The notes under the pieces are model-generated. The model had not been told where the DNA came from and searched no databases. It was given only the letters and a program-made list of their open reading frames with translations. A stretch of 64,000 nt of DNA, from contig JAUSNM010000016.1 in assembly GCA_030645535.1 (NCBI GenBank), forward strand, positions 1 to 64,000, in the 5' to 3' direction. The DNA comes from Gallionella sp. Lineage in GTDB: Bacteria; Pseudomonadota; Gammaproteobacteria; Burkholderiales; Gallionellaceae. Shown piece by piece: positions 54,361 to 64,000 of this stretch (within the stretch, counting starts at the first letter, position 1; each line of letters begins with the position of its first letter). The translations under genes and the position numbers were made by a program.

Positions 54361-55430
54361 GACATCAACGCCACGCTCTTCACCTGCGCAAACACCTCCA
54401 TGCCGACCGTGAGACCCAGCAAATCGCGCGAACGGCGCGTGATGCGCGACATCAGCACATACGACTCGCCAACCGTCATGCGCACCATTACTTTATCTGA
54501 GCCTTCATCGCGAATCTCAACAATACGCGCGGCCAGAATATTGGTGATGCTGGTGCCATGCGACTGTCGCAAAGCGATGCTCACATCGCGGGCCAACACG
54601 CGGGCGCGCACCCGACTGCCTAACGGCTGCTTCACTTTCCCCACCCACAGACTGCCGCCTGCAAAATCCAGCCGCGTAAGATGATAGGTTTCGTCTTGCT
54701 GCGCCACTGCCGCTTCAATCACCACACCTGCGTCATCGAAATGCGCGGTGGGCAGGTCAAGCCGTGCGAGCGTCTCGCCCAACGCGCCGCTGGCAATTAC
54801 GCGACCCTGTTGCAGCAACACCAGATGGTCAGCCAGCCTTGCCACTTCGTCCAGCGCATGGCTGACGTAGAGCACCGGAATTTCAAGCTCGCGGTGCAGA
54901 CGTTCCAGATACGGCAGTATCTCCTGTTTGCTCGTTGTGTCGAGTGCGGAAAGCGGCTCATCCATCAGCAGGATGCGTGGACTGGTGAGCAACGCACGAC
55001 CGATCGCGACGCGCTGGCGTTCGCCGCCGGAGAGTTTTGCCGGATCGCCACGCTCGATCAGCCGACTCAAACCCAACCATTCCACGACCTGGTCCAGTTG
55101 CACACGGCGAGAGGCAGGCGGGATGCGCTTGTAACCGTATTCCAGATTGACGCGCACCGACAGGTGCGGAAACAGGCTGGCCTCCTGAAACACGAAACCC
55201 AGCGGGCGTTTATGCGTCGGCACAAAGATCGTATCGTCCTGCCATACTTCGCCGTTCATGCTCAGCATACCTGTGGCGCGTTCCAGTCCTGCAATACAGC
55301 GCAGCAGCGTGGTCTTGCCGGAACCGGACGGACCGAACAATGCGGTGACACCGACAGCCGGCGCGATGAAGGAAGCGTCCAGTTCAAAGCCATCCAGTTG
55401 CAGCGCAAAATGCGCGCGTATCTCACTCAT
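54357..55430 (-). CDS. modC: Molybdate ABC transporter ATP-binding protein ModC
   Basis: A 357-residue ATPase: Walker A FGPSGSGKTT, signature LSGGERQR, Walker B ILLMDEPLSALD, switch His in YVSHALDE, and a C-terminal molybdenum-binding TOBE/Mop domain (about 290-357: SHGTSITNILAARIVEIRDEG, in parts). It energises molybdate import for FeMo-co. The start at 55430 overlaps the modB stop by 4 bases (ATGA); the longer frame runs back through modB. Confidence 0.94.
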   Translation of the reverse strand: MSEIRAHFALQLDGFELDASFIAPAVGVTALFGPSGSGKTTLLRCIAGLERATGMLSMNGEVWQDDTIFVPTHKRPLGFVFQEASLFPHLSVRVNLEYGYKRIPPASRRVQLDQVVEWLGLSRLIERGDPAKLSGGERQRVAIGRALLTSPRILLMDEPLSALDTTSKQEILPYLERLHRELEIPVLYVSHALDEVARLADHLVLLQQGRVIASGALGETLARLDLPTAHFDDAGVVIEAAVAQQDETYHLTRLDFAGGSLWVGKVKQPLGSRVRARVLARDVSIALRQSHGTSITNILAARIVEIRDEGSDKVMVRMTVGESYVLMSRITRRSRDLLGLTVGMEVFAQVKSVALMS

Positions 55431-56116
55431 CGCACGTCCTTCGCCAGTTTCCCGCCCGCGAGGTACAAGGAAAGCAGCACAATAAATGAGAACAACACCA
55501 TGCCGCCGGCCAACAGATGCGCCGCGCCGTATTCCACCGCCTCGACATGGCTGTAGATGGCAACGGATAGCACGCGTGTCTCGCCGGGTATGTTGCCGCC
55601 CAGCATCAACACCACGCCAAACTCGCCGACGGTATGCGCGAAAGCCAGGATGATCGCGGTATAAAAACCGGGGCGCGCCAGCGGCAAGGCCACACTGTAG
55701 AACCTGTCCCATGCTCCGGCACGCAACGTAGCCGCCACTTCCAGCGGACGCCGCCCGATAGACTCGAATGCATTCTGGATCGGCTGCACGGCGAAGGGCA
55801 GCGAGAACAACACCGAGCCTATCACCAGTCCGGCGAAGGTAAAGGGCAAGGCGCCGAGATGCATGGCTTTAGTCAGCTCGCCCACTGGCCCATGCGGCCC
55901 CATCAACAATAACAGATAAAAACCCAGCACCGTGGGCGGCAAAACCAGCGGCAACGCCACCAAAGCGGACACAGGCCCCTTGTACCATTTACGGCTGTGC
56001 GACAACCACCATGCCAGCGGCGTGGCGATCAGCAACAGCAGTATTGTCGTAATGCTGGCTAACCTGAGCGTGAGCCAGACGGCTTGCAGGTCGGCAGAAG
56101 TCAATATGTTTTCCAT
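55427..56116 (-). CDS. modB: Molybdate ABC transporter permease ModB
   Basis: A 229-residue permease with about five membrane helices. The ATPase-contact loop is EVAATLRAGAWDRFYSVALPLARPG, and LPLVLPPTVLGFYLLLLMG is typical of ModB. It partners ModA and ModC. The start is 64 bases after modA, in a small gap with GCTAC-type short repeats. Confidence 0.93.
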   Translation of the reverse strand: MENILTSADLQAVWLTLRLASITTILLLLIATPLAWWLSHSRKWYKGPVSALVALPLVLPPTVLGFYLLLLMGPHGPVGELTKAMHLGALPFTFAGLVIGSVLFSLPFAVQPIQNAFESIGRRPLEVAATLRAGAWDRFYSVALPLARPGFYTAIILAFAHTVGEFGVVLMLGGNIPGETRVLSVAIYSHVEAVEYGAAHLLAGGMVLFSFIVLLSLYLAGGKLAKDVR

Positions 56117-56180
56117 GGGTTCAAAAGCACATACAAAAATCCTCGCTACAGGCTACTCGCTACCAGCTACCCGCCGCCGA

Positions 56181-56936
56181 TTAAGGCAATTCATAACCAA
56201 AACTGCGAATGATCGCCATTGCTTTTTCGCTCTTTAAAAAGGCGAGGAAGGCCTGTGCTGCCGCCTTATCTTTTGCGCCGGATAGCAGCACCGCGCTCTG
56301 ACGTATCGGGTTATACAAATCGTGCGGCACCAGCCACCACGAACCTCCCGTCACCTTGCCATCCCTGGTAATCTGCGACAGCGCAATGAACCCCAGCTCG
56401 GCATTCCCGGTCGCGGCAAACTGCCAGGTCTGCGTGATGTTTTCACCCTGCACCAGTTTCGACTGCACGGCATTCCACAGCCCCATCTTCTCCAGCGTAT
56501 CTTTCGCCGCCATCCCGTAAGGTGCCAACTTCGGCTCGGCAATGGCCAGCTTGTTGTAACCGCCCTTGCGTAGCACCGCACCCTGCGCATCCACAAATCC
56601 TGACTGCGCGCTCCACAGCACCAGTTTTCCCAGTGCATAAACAAAACGCGTACCGCCGATTGTCAGTCCTTCCTGTTCCAGACGCTGCGGAATCGCTTCG
56701 TCTGCGGCGAGAAATACATCGAACGGCGCGCCGCCCGCGATCTGCGCATAGAACTTGCCGCTGGAACCAAGACTGACCTTCAGCGTATGCCCGCTTTCCT
56801 GCTTAAACAATGCAACGATGCGCTCCATTGGTGCGGCGAAATTGGATGCCACAGCAACGTTTACCTCTCCGGCAAACACTGAAAAACTTACCAGCCCCAA
56901 CAACAGCGCGGCCACGCACAATCCGTAAATTCGCAT
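56181..56936 (-). CDS. modA: Molybdate ABC transporter substrate-binding protein ModA
   Basis: A 251-residue periplasmic molybdate-binding protein with a signal peptide (MRIYGLCVAALLLGLVSFSVFA, cleaved before GEVNVAVASNF). Oxyanion-binding features: ASNFAAPMERI, GSSGKFYAQIAGGAPFDVFLAADEAIP (in parts) and GNAELGFIALSQI. The start at 56936 has GTGAGG at good spacing; a GTG four codons earlier is possible. First gene of modABC-gnat. Only a weak sigma-54-like sequence lies upstream. Confidence 0.93.
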   Translation of the reverse strand: MRIYGLCVAALLLGLVSFSVFAGEVNVAVASNFAAPMERIVALFKQESGHTLKVSLGSSGKFYAQIAGGAPFDVFLAADEAIPQRLEQEGLTIGGTRFVYALGKLVLWSAQSGFVDAQGAVLRKGGYNKLAIAEPKLAPYGMAAKDTLEKMGLWNAVQSKLVQGENITQTWQFAATGNAELGFIALSQITRDGKVTGGSWWLVPHDLYNPIRQSAVLLSGAKDKAAAQAFLAFLKSEKAMAIIRSFGYELP

Positions 56937-56971
56937 CTTCAACCTCACATCAGAATAATTGCCTGATAACT

Positions 56972-56987
56972 AGCAAGAATGAGGCCA
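56972..56987 (-). promoter_or_regulatory. Weak sigma-54-like element before modA
   Basis: Minus-strand TGGCCTC-ATTC-TTGCT keeps GG and TTGC in register but lacks the AC of TGGCAC, and no NifA or NtrC site was found. Low-confidence candidate. Confidence 0.3.
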
Positions 56988-57099
56988 GGATGAAACATGC
57001 AGACTGTTTGGCGTATTGATTGACCGGCCACCTTCGAGCGAGTACGGTGCGTGCTGGGTCTGTTTTCTAAATATAATTAAACATTAGGGTACCGAAGCT

Positions 57100-58017
57100 A
57101 TGGGAATAACGGATCTTTTTTCAAAACGCCAGCGTCGCCTTCGCGGCGAAATTCCAGACGTTTATGTTTATGACGCATTCCCTAATCAGCTCAAGGTTCA
57201 AGTTGTGCATGTCATTCGCGATGCACTTGGTGTAGATCGTTATGGAAGCAGCCACGCATCACAGGTGTACGAATATATAAACAATACCCTTTGTCGCGAA
57301 TATGGACTTTTCGAGCTTACTAAGCACCCTCGCTCTCTTGATGAATCTATTTTTAAGTTTTTCTTAGCCGAAGAGTCTGTGGATAAATCTCTCGATGTGG
57401 TAGAACTATGCTTCTGGGCAATCGACACCTATGTCAGGAGCCATTACCCACACAATAGCGGCGCAAAAATTCGACCTGATGACGCAATTTCGGAACTGAA
57501 TGCCAGGTTCAAGGAACATGCAGTCGGATTTCAATTTGAGTCATCAGAGTTAATTCGAGTCGATTCACAATTTATTCATTCAGAAGCTGTCATACCAGCA
57601 CTTGCAATCCTTCGCAATGAACAATACAAAGGGGCAAATGAAGAATTCCTAAAAGCTCATGAGCATTATCGCCATGGTCGGTACAAAGAATGTCTCGTGG
57701 ATTCGCTTAAGGCATTTGAAAGTACAATGAAGACAATATGCACAAATCGGGGTTGGCCAACGCAACCAACTGATACGGCCAAAACTCTGATTAATATTTG
57801 CCTGAGCAATGGGTTATTACCGACCTATCTCGAATCGCAAATGGGCTCGCTCCGGTCACTACTCGAAAGTGGTTTGCCAACAGTTAGAAACAAACTTGGT
57901 GGTCATGGACAAGGCTCTGATCCTGTTGCCGTGCCAGACTACTTCGCACGCTATGCACTGAACCTGACTGCAAGCAGCATACTTCTTATGGCCGAGGCTG
58001 ATGCAGAAAAAAAGTGA
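57100..58017 (+). CDS. STM4504/CBY_0614 family protein
   Basis: A 305-residue protein beginning MGITDLFSKRQRRLRGEIPDVY, the hallmark start of the STM4504/CBY_0614 family. The C-terminal third (HYRHGRYKECLVDSLKAFESTMKTI, in parts, and VRNKLGGHGQG) resembles abortive-infection C-terminal / HEPN-type domains, where R-x4-6-H-type motifs occur; here RNKLGGH. Function is unproven; a defence role is possible from that resemblance. It is AT-richer than its neighbours, the only plus-strand gene between modA and nifH, and has no nif-type promoter. Confidence 0.75.
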   Translation: MGITDLFSKRQRRLRGEIPDVYVYDAFPNQLKVQVVHVIRDALGVDRYGSSHASQVYEYINNTLCREYGLFELTKHPRSLDESIFKFFLAEESVDKSLDVVELCFWAIDTYVRSHYPHNSGAKIRPDDAISELNARFKEHAVGFQFESSELIRVDSQFIHSEAVIPALAILRNEQYKGANEEFLKAHEHYRHGRYKECLVDSLKAFESTMKTICTNRGWPTQPTDTAKTLINICLSNGLLPTYLESQMGSLRSLLESGLPTVRNKLGGHGQGSDPVAVPDYFARYALNLTASSILLMAEADAEKK

Positions 58018-58080
58018 AGCCATCGTTGCCCGGATGTAATCCGGGATTTAACGGAAAATCATCTTGCATAATATGCTGAG

Positions 58081-58356
58081 CTATTCTTCTGCATCCACAC
58101 ATGCCAGCACGACGCCGATGGCTTGCTGCGGGTTATCGGTCAGGCTCAGACAATGTTCGCCCCCGCCTACCAGATAAAGATTAAACCGTTCGCGCCGCAA
58201 CGCAGGCGGCATCCGTGCGGGCATGTCGTCATCGCTGCACAGCGTGAAGCGCAAATCCGGCCAGCTCTGTTTCAAGGTAGCCAGCGAGGCTTCATCCAAC
58301 ACGCCAAGCTGAGCTGCGTTGTTGGCGATGTTTTCCAGCGTTTCAGGGACGATCAT
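58081..58356 (-). CDS. DUF6129 family nif-associated protein
   Basis: A 91-residue acidic protein found next to nifY/nafY in beta- and gamma-proteobacteria. Visible segments: LKQSWPDLRFTLCSDDDMPARMPP and FNLYLVGGGEHCLSLTDNPQQAIGVVLA. No catalytic motif is evident; function unknown. It follows nifY by 9 bases and ends the nifH operon. Confidence 0.75.
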   Translation of the reverse strand: MIVPETLENIANNAAQLGVLDEASLATLKQSWPDLRFTLCSDDDMPARMPPALRRERFNLYLVGGGEHCLSLTDNPQQAIGVVLACVDAEE

Positions 58357-58365
58357 TGGATAACC

Positions 58366-59073
58366 TCAGTCTTCTTCCATTTCGGCAAACCGGCTCAAGG
58401 ATTTCGCTTCCACGCCGAGTATCTTGGCAAGCCAGGGTGGAGGGGCATCGAGTACGGTTTGCAGGCGCTGCAAAGTAGTACGCGCAAGGCCACCTTCCTG
58501 AATTTTCACCGGATGCACGTTGGCGCGCACCGCCTTGGCTGCAGCCGGGCCGCCAATGGATTGCACATAGACAATCTGGCAGTCGTTAATCAGCTCGGCA
58601 CGCGCGACGTTCTTGTCTTCTGCATCATCGGTGATCAGCGTGGAGCGTGCGTCGATCAGTCTGATGTCATCGCGCCCGACTTGATAGATCAGGAAACGCG
58701 GGCAAGAACCGAAGTGTCCGTCCAGATTTTCATCGGTATTGGAGGCGACCGCCACACGCAGACTACCGGGCAGGTCGCCATCGGTATAAGCATCAAGATC
58801 GGGCAAATCGGCTGCGTCTCCGGATTCTCCCCAAAACTGGCGCACCGCCAGCTTGATAGTCGCCTCATCAACATCCGGCTCAACGGTTTCTTCACCGGAC
58901 AGGATGAGTTTAAGATCTGCTACCGTCATCTTGGAGAGTTTCTCTTCGGTGATAGGCAGACCGAAGTGTTCGCCCAATTTCTCGACCAGTCCGGCCATAC
59001 TCACTTCAGGCAAGGAGCGGGCGGCCTGTGCAATTCGCAGGGCAGCGAGTTTGGTGATAATGCCGTTATTCAT
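58366..59073 (-). CDS. nifY: Nitrogenase cofactor carrier NifY/NafY
   Basis: A 235-residue protein with an N-terminal helical domain (LRIAQAARSLPEVSMAGLVEKL, LSKMTVADLKLILSGEE) and a C-terminal NifX-like FeMo-co-binding domain (RVAVASNTDENLDGHFGSCPRFLIYQV and CQIVYVQSIGGPAAAKAV). Relatives stabilise apo-MoFe protein and deliver FeMo-co. NifY and NafY cannot be separated by eye; position after nifT favours NifY. It is 123 bases after the ferredoxin gene. Confidence 0.87.
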   Translation of the reverse strand: MNNGIITKLAALRIAQAARSLPEVSMAGLVEKLGEHFGLPITEEKLSKMTVADLKLILSGEETVEPDVDEATIKLAVRQFWGESGDAADLPDLDAYTDGDLPGSLRVAVASNTDENLDGHFGSCPRFLIYQVGRDDIRLIDARSTLITDDAEDKNVARAELINDCQIVYVQSIGGPAAAKAVRANVHPVKIQEGGLARTTLQRLQTVLDAPPPWLAKILGVEAKSLSRFAEMEED

Positions 59074-59196
59074 ACGGTTACCTCGTCTTTTTCGGTTTGG
59101 TTCATTTACTTGTCATTTCCGCACAGGAATGACGCAGTCGTTACGGCAACCCGGACTCTGCAATGCATCATCCGGGCTCCTTACTAAACAACCTGC

Positions 59197-59397
59197 TTAC
59201 GCCACCAGCAGCGTGATGCAACCCTTGATCGGGCAGAGTTCCACACACTTTGGCTTGGTGTACTCACCCACGCATTCCGTGCAGGAATCCGCAGTGATTT
59301 TAGTGATACCTTTTCTGGTTTTAATCGAATCGGTAGGACATTCCGGTTCGCAATCACCACATGAAGTACACAGATTTGGATCAATTGTCATTGCCAT
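59197..59397 (-). CDS. 4Fe-4S ferredoxin (FdxN-like)
   Basis: A 66-residue 2[4Fe-4S] ferredoxin. First cluster CTSCGDCEPECP; second CTECVGEYTKPKCVELCP, with the same spaced second motif as the nifB-associated ferredoxin at 13877-14155. It probably carries electrons to nitrogenase or its maturation enzymes. It lies between nifT and nifY in the nifH operon, in a gap-rich stretch with short repeats on both sides. Confidence 0.88.
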   Translation of the reverse strand: MAMTIDPNLCTSCGDCEPECPTDSIKTRKGITKITADSCTECVGEYTKPKCVELCPIKGCITLLVA

Positions 59398-59500
59398 GAT
59401 GTTCTCCTATATATATGGGAATGGAGAAGGGTAAAGGGTGAAGAGAGAGAAAGTGCCACTGTTACCCTTCCCTCTTCTCACTTAACTCTTCCCAGTTTTA

Positions 59501-59725
59501 CTATTCCGCCGCATCCAGACGCTTGGCGCGCAGGGAAATCGGCAACTTGGCGGGTGCTGCTTGCGGTTCGATGTAATAACTGCCGCCGTTATTGAGCCTG
59601 ATCTCACCACCCCACTTTTCCGGGGTATCGAACTCCATCGAAACGATGGCGTCTTCAAGGTCGCGCTTGGGCAGGTAGAACACGTAGTCGCTTTTGGCGC
59701 CGCGCTGAATCATGATGTTTGCCAT
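59501..59725 (-). CDS. nifT: Nitrogen fixation protein NifT/FixU
   Basis: A 74-residue beta-rich protein with MIQRGAKSDYVFYLPKRDLED, ISMEFDTPEKWGGEI-like block (SMEFDTPEKWGGEIRLNNGG) and a Pro-rich tail. Small size and position directly after nifK identify NifT. Its role is unknown and mutants in other species show little phenotype. Confidence 0.9.
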   Translation of the reverse strand: MANIMIQRGAKSDYVFYLPKRDLEDAIVSMEFDTPEKWGGEIRLNNGGSYYIEPQAAPAKLPISLRAKRLDAAE

Positions 59726-59734
59726 TTATAACTC

Positions 59735-59812
59735 CTGGATAGTGGTTAGTGGAAAGTAGGAAGTTGGGGAAGCGGTTTTTCCCACTTACCACTCCCCACT
59801 TTCCACTCACCA
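59735..59812. repeat. Short inverted repeats between nifK and nifT
   Basis: TAGTGGTTAGTGGAAAGT on the left and ACTTTCCACTCACCA near the right end are imperfect inverse complements, around a central CACTTACCACTCCCC tract. Similar low-complexity text occupies 59405-59500. No gene. Confidence 0.5.
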
Positions 59813-59816
59813 GTCC

Positions 59817-61385
59817 CTATCTGACCAAATCGTAGTTGTAGTCCGTGGTTCCCATGCCGCGAGTCTCTTCGTCCAGACGTTCCAGCACTGAATTGACCAG
59901 CGTGGTGAGCACTTGCATAGCGCCTTCATAACCCAGCGTCGTTGCACGATGCAGGTGGTGACGGTCGAAGATCGGGAAGCCGATGCGGATCAATGGCACT
60001 TCGAACTCTTTACCCTTGTGCAAGGTATCGCGCTGAATGAACTTGCCGTAGGAGTTACCGATCATGAAGTCCGGCTTCTCGGTGAACATCAGCGAACGGA
60101 AGTGCCACAGGTCGGCACCCGGATACAGCTTGGCGTCCTTGCCGTAGGGCGTTTCGTCCATCACTGCGCGCATCGCCTTATTCCACTTTTTGCTGCCGTT
60201 ATTGCACAGGATGTGAGTCGGTTCGGCGCCCAGTTCGGTGAGGAACTTAGCCATACCCATCACAAAGTCAGGATCGCCATACAGGCCGAACTTCTTGCCG
60301 TGCAGCCAGGTGTGGCTGTCGGTAATCATGTCCACCAGACGACCGCGCTCTTTCACAAGCGAAGCGGGAATCTCTTTGCCTGTCACTTCGGAGACTTTCA
60401 TCAGCCATTCGTCTGTCCATTCCAGACCCATCGGAATATTCAGCTTTGGCACTTCATGCTTCCAGGTACCTTCGACGTACTTCCTGGTCTTGTCCAGTTG
60501 CAGCGGTTGCAACAGAAAAGTGTTGGTCGCATTCGGCGCATCCTTCACTTCATCCTGAGTGGTGCCGCCCGCATACATGCGGAACTGGCCATCAGCCGGG
60601 GTATCAAGCACTTCGGTAGGATCACTCAGCATGGTGTGAGCAACACCCATTTCATCGAGCATGCGGTGCATCACGCGGTAGTTGCCCAGATAGGTTTCGA
60701 AACCGGGAACGATGTTGATCTTGCCATTCTTGCCGGGTTCCTTGCCTTCCATGGTGTTCAGCGTGAAATAGCGCATCACACCTTCGAACATATTGTCCCA
60801 GCCTGTGACATGCGAACCCACAAACGACGGGGTGTGCGCATAGGGTGTCGGGAAATCGTCAGGGATATTGCCGGCCTTTTTGGTATTGGTAATGAAGGCA
60901 TTCAAGTCATCGCCGATCACTTCCGCCATGCAGGTTGTGGAAACTGCGATCATGTCAGGCTTGTAGAGTGCCTTGGCATTTTCCAGACCGTCGATCATGT
61001 TCTTCTGACCGCCGAATACCGCTGCATCTTCCGTCATGGAATCAGAAACGCAGGAAATAGGTTCCTTGAAATGACGGTTGAAGTAGGTACGGAAGTAAGC
61101 CACACAACCTTGAGAGCCGTGCACATAAGGCAGCGTTTTTTCGAAGCCCAAAGCGCACAGCACCGCGCCCAGCGGCTGGCAAGCCTTGGCTGGATTGACG
61201 GTCAATGCTTCGCGCTTAAAGTTCAGATCGCGGTATTCAGCCGTGGTTGTCCAAGTAAAGGTATCCTGAACCTTATCGGCATCATGGCGCTCTTCGAACT
61301 GGTCCTGCTTGTTGCCCAGTGATTCCTTGTATTCGTCCTGACGGAACAGTGGATAACAAGGTTTGATGTCGTCAACTTGTTGCAT
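59817..61385 (-). CDS. nifK: Nitrogenase MoFe protein beta chain NifK
   Basis: A 522-residue subunit of dinitrogenase. P-cluster Cys are at 69 (AKACQPLG), 94 (GSQGCVAYF) and 152 (STTCMAEVIGDD), matching the Azotobacter set shifted by one. The N-terminal extension and C-terminal DYNYDLVR tail are normal for group I Mo nitrogenase. The start at 61385 is preceded by AAGGAGAT; a start nine codons earlier is less likely. It follows nifD by 83 bases. Confidence 0.97.
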   Translation of the reverse strand: MQQVDDIKPCYPLFRQDEYKESLGNKQDQFEERHDADKVQDTFTWTTTAEYRDLNFKREALTVNPAKACQPLGAVLCALGFEKTLPYVHGSQGCVAYFRTYFNRHFKEPISCVSDSMTEDAAVFGGQKNMIDGLENAKALYKPDMIAVSTTCMAEVIGDDLNAFITNTKKAGNIPDDFPTPYAHTPSFVGSHVTGWDNMFEGVMRYFTLNTMEGKEPGKNGKINIVPGFETYLGNYRVMHRMLDEMGVAHTMLSDPTEVLDTPADGQFRMYAGGTTQDEVKDAPNATNTFLLQPLQLDKTRKYVEGTWKHEVPKLNIPMGLEWTDEWLMKVSEVTGKEIPASLVKERGRLVDMITDSHTWLHGKKFGLYGDPDFVMGMAKFLTELGAEPTHILCNNGSKKWNKAMRAVMDETPYGKDAKLYPGADLWHFRSLMFTEKPDFMIGNSYGKFIQRDTLHKGKEFEVPLIRIGFPIFDRHHLHRATTLGYEGAMQVLTTLVNSVLERLDEETRGMGTTDYNYDLVR

Positions 61386-61468
61386 TTTTATCTCCTTAGC
61401 TGCACTGCTCATCTGCAGATGCTTGCATAGATTGATTGATGGGCGACACGAGGTCGCCCTCTTGTTAC

Positions 61469-62944
61469 TTAAGCGGCCGCCTTCAGTGCTTCCGGTTCAG
61501 CCGGTTTTAACCATGGCGCGATCATCTTGCCCCAGCACGGATTGTTGATGGTCATATCCATGTCGCGGGCGAAAATGGCGAAGCCGTCATAGCCGTGGTA
61601 CGGGCCTGAATAATCCCAGGAGTGCATCTGGCGGAACGGCACACCCATTTTCTGGAATATGTACTTTTCCTTGATGCCCGCACCGATCAGATCAGGCTTG
61701 ACGCGCTTGACGAACTCTTCGAACTCGAATCCGGTAACGTCGTCATAAATCAAAGTAGCATTGCCCATGTCCTTGATGGTGCGGTCGTAGTCGTCGTTGT
61801 GGCCGAATTCGTAACCGGTACCGACCACTTCCATACCGAGATCTTCGTAAGCACCGATCACGTGACGCGGACGCAGACCACCGACATACAACATCACGCG
61901 TTTGCCTTGCAAGCGTGGCTTGTACTTGGCAATCACCTCATCCATCATCGCCTGATACTTGGCGATCACGCGCTCCGCACCTTCCTTGATCTTGTCATCG
62001 AAGTGTGCAGCAATAGCACGCAGCGATTCAGCAACCTTGGTAGGGCCGAAGAAGTTGTATTCCATCCAGGGAATGCTGTACTTTTCTTCCATGTGACGCG
62101 CGATGTAGTTCATCGAACGATAGCAATGGATCAGGTTAAGCTTGGCATTGGGCGTCATTTCCATTTCAGCGATGGTGCCATCCCCTGACCACTGCGCGAT
62201 GACGCGCAAACCCATTTCTTCCAGCAGAATCCGGGAAGACCAGGCGTCGCCGCCGATGTTGTAATCGCCGATCACAGCTACATCGTAAGGTGTACCTGCA
62301 AATTCCTGAGTATCGCGGCGAGGTAATACCCAATCGCGAATTGCGTCATTGGCGATATGGTGACCTAACGATTGCGACACGCCACGGAAACCTTCGCAAC
62401 GCACGGGTACTACCGGCTTGTCAATTTCCTTGGCTGCTTTCTTGGAAACCGCTTCGATATCGTCACCGATCAGACCGATAGGGCATTCTGACTGAACAGA
62501 GATACCTTTATTCAGCGGGAATAACAGTTCGATTTCGGTGATCACTTTGGCCAGCTTCTTGTCGCCGCCGAACACGATGTCCTTTTCCTGAAAATCGGAA
62601 GTGAAGTTCATCGTACCGAAGGTATTAACCCCTGTCGTGCCGACGTAATAGTTACGGCGACCGGCGCGGGAATATTGACCACAGCCGACCGGGCCATGGG
62701 AAATATGGATCATGTCCTTGATCGGGCCCCACACCACACCCTTGGAACCTGCGTAGGCACAGCCACGGACGGTCATCACACCAGGCAATGATTTGCGATT
62801 GGAGGTGATGCATTTCTTGGATTGTTCAATGGATTGATCGTTAACCATAAGATGCTTTTCGCGATCTTTTCTGGCTTTTTCCGGATAAACCTCCAGCACT
62901 TCCTGAATCAGCGCTTCAGTTTCTTCGCGTGTTAATGCAGACAT
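61469..62944 (-). CDS. nifD: Nitrogenase MoFe protein alpha chain NifD
   Basis: A 491-residue subunit carrying the FeMo-cofactor. P-cluster Cys lie at 62, 88 and 154 ([28 protein letters not shown]). The cofactor ligands are Cys274 in [11 protein letters not shown] and His441 in [10 protein letters not shown]. The Val/Arg/Gln pocket residues around [10 protein letters not shown] and HGPVG look standard. No AnfD or VnfD traits are seen. The ATG follows GGAGAA; a hairpin lies in the nifH-nifD gap. Confidence 0.98.
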   Translation of the reverse strand: MSALTREETEALIQEVLEVYPEKARKDREKHLMVNDQSIEQSKKCITSNRKSLPGVMTVRGCAYAGSKGVVWGPIKDMIHISHGPVGCGQYSRAGRRNYYVGTTGVNTFGTMNFTSDFQEKDIVFGGDKKLAKVITEIELLFPLNKGISVQSECPIGLIGDDIEAVSKKAAKEIDKPVVPVRCEGFRGVSQSLGHHIANDAIRDWVLPRRDTQEFAGTPYDVAVIGDYNIGGDAWSSRILLEEMGLRVIAQWSGDGTIAEMEMTPNAKLNLIHCYRSMNYIARHMEEKYSIPWMEYNFFGPTKVAESLRAIAAHFDDKIKEGAERVIAKYQAMMDEVIAKYKPRLQGKRVMLYVGGLRPRHVIGAYEDLGMEVVGTGYEFGHNDDYDRTIKDMGNATLIYDDVTGFEFEEFVKRVKPDLIGAGIKEKYIFQKMGVPFRQMHSWDYSGPYHGYDGFAIFARDMDMTINNPCWGKMIAPWLKPAEPEALKAAA

Positions 62945-63006
62945 TCCGTTCTCCTTTAATGACCCACCAATATGTGGAGTCCATCAGGGTTAGTCTCGGT
63001 AAGAAT

Positions 63007-63039
63007 GACGGGCTGTACCCAATTCCAAAACAGCCCGCC
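63007..63039 (-). promoter_or_regulatory. nifH-nifD intergenic hairpin
   Basis: ACGGGCTGT at 63008-63016 pairs with ACAGCCCGC at 63030-63038 across a 13-base loop. There is no U-tract, so it is more likely an mRNA-processing or stability element that raises nifH mRNA over nifDK than a terminator. Confidence 0.6.
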
Positions 63040-63055
63040 ACCCTTAACTCTTTAA

Positions 63056-63952
<897 letters not shown>

Positions 63953-64000
63953 TCAGAATTTAAGATGCGATTGAAAAACTACCGCTCGCATCTCTACAGT

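Noticed and set aside
56972-56987. NifA control of modABC
   Set aside because: The -24 half is poor and no TGT-N10-ACA was found nearby, so it is listed only as a weak element.

Overview
The window is a nitrogen-fixation (nif) island from a beta-proteobacterium-like diazotroph. Gene content and order (nifLA, rnfABCDGEH, nifENX, nifUSV-cysE-nifWZM, nifHDKT-nifY) resemble Azotobacter and freshwater beta-proteobacteria such as Rhodocyclales or Gallionellaceae/Nitrosomonadales; genus cannot be fixed by eye. Only molybdenum nitrogenase genes are present. No tRNA, rRNA, CRISPR array or intact transposase was seen.

Layout. (1) 1-177: start of a TorF-type outer-membrane protein behind a sigma-54 promoter and an NtrC-type box. 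(2) 514-5849, minus: rnfABCDGEH, divergent from (3) nifL-nifA and a globin-coupled GGDEF/EAL protein (6107-11458), sharing one NifA site. (4) 11577-16456, plus: nif11-like gene, nifB, ferredoxin, nifO-like, 2Fe-2S ferredoxin, nifQ and draG (no draT seen). (5) 16567-29135, minus: a guanidine-utilisation module (guanidine-I riboswitch, ABC transporter, two DUF1989 proteins, biotin carboxylase, allophanate hydrolase, TIM-barrel protein) followed by an NtrC/sigma-54 unit (binding protein, EamA transporter, metallo-hydrolase). A frameshifted draG 3' remnant lies on its far side, so the block sits between two direct draG 3' ends. (6) 29625-38243, minus: iscA, nifU, nifS, nifV, cysE, TPR-like gene, nifW, nifZ, nifM and a PAS / c-type-haem chemoreceptor, divergent from (7) an unknown gene, nifF and another small gene. 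(8) 40175-48408, minus: nifE, nifN, nifX, rseC-like, NifX-associated gene, CCE_0567-like gene, fdxB, 2Fe-2S ferredoxin, two unknown genes, NifZ-like gene, SagB-type oxidoreductase, unknown gene. (9) 48849-53653, minus: pntAA-pntAB-pntB, 4Fe-4S LRV protein and an unknown gene. (10) 53908-56936, minus: modABC and a GNAT acetyltransferase. (11) 57100-58017, plus: a foreign-looking STM4504-family gene. (12) 58081-63934, minus: nifH, nifD, nifK, nifT, ferredoxin, nifY and a DUF6129 gene.

How it works together. Sigma-54 -12/-24 elements with upstream TGT-N10-ACA NifA sites precede rnfA, nifL, nifB, iscA, the unknown gene before nifF, nifE and pntAA. This would place electron supply (Rnf, flavodoxin, ferredoxins, transhydrogenase), cofactor assembly (NifB, Q, V, E, N, X, U, S) and nitrogenase under one switch. 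The same units carry sensory genes: a haem-globin c-di-GMP enzyme behind nifA and an aerotaxis-like receptor behind nifM. The guanidine module and the TorF-type porin instead carry NtrC-like signals, so general nitrogen limitation may govern alternative nitrogen scavenging. Short palindromic or tandem repeats fill many intergenic gaps, and one such element lies in frame inside nifN.
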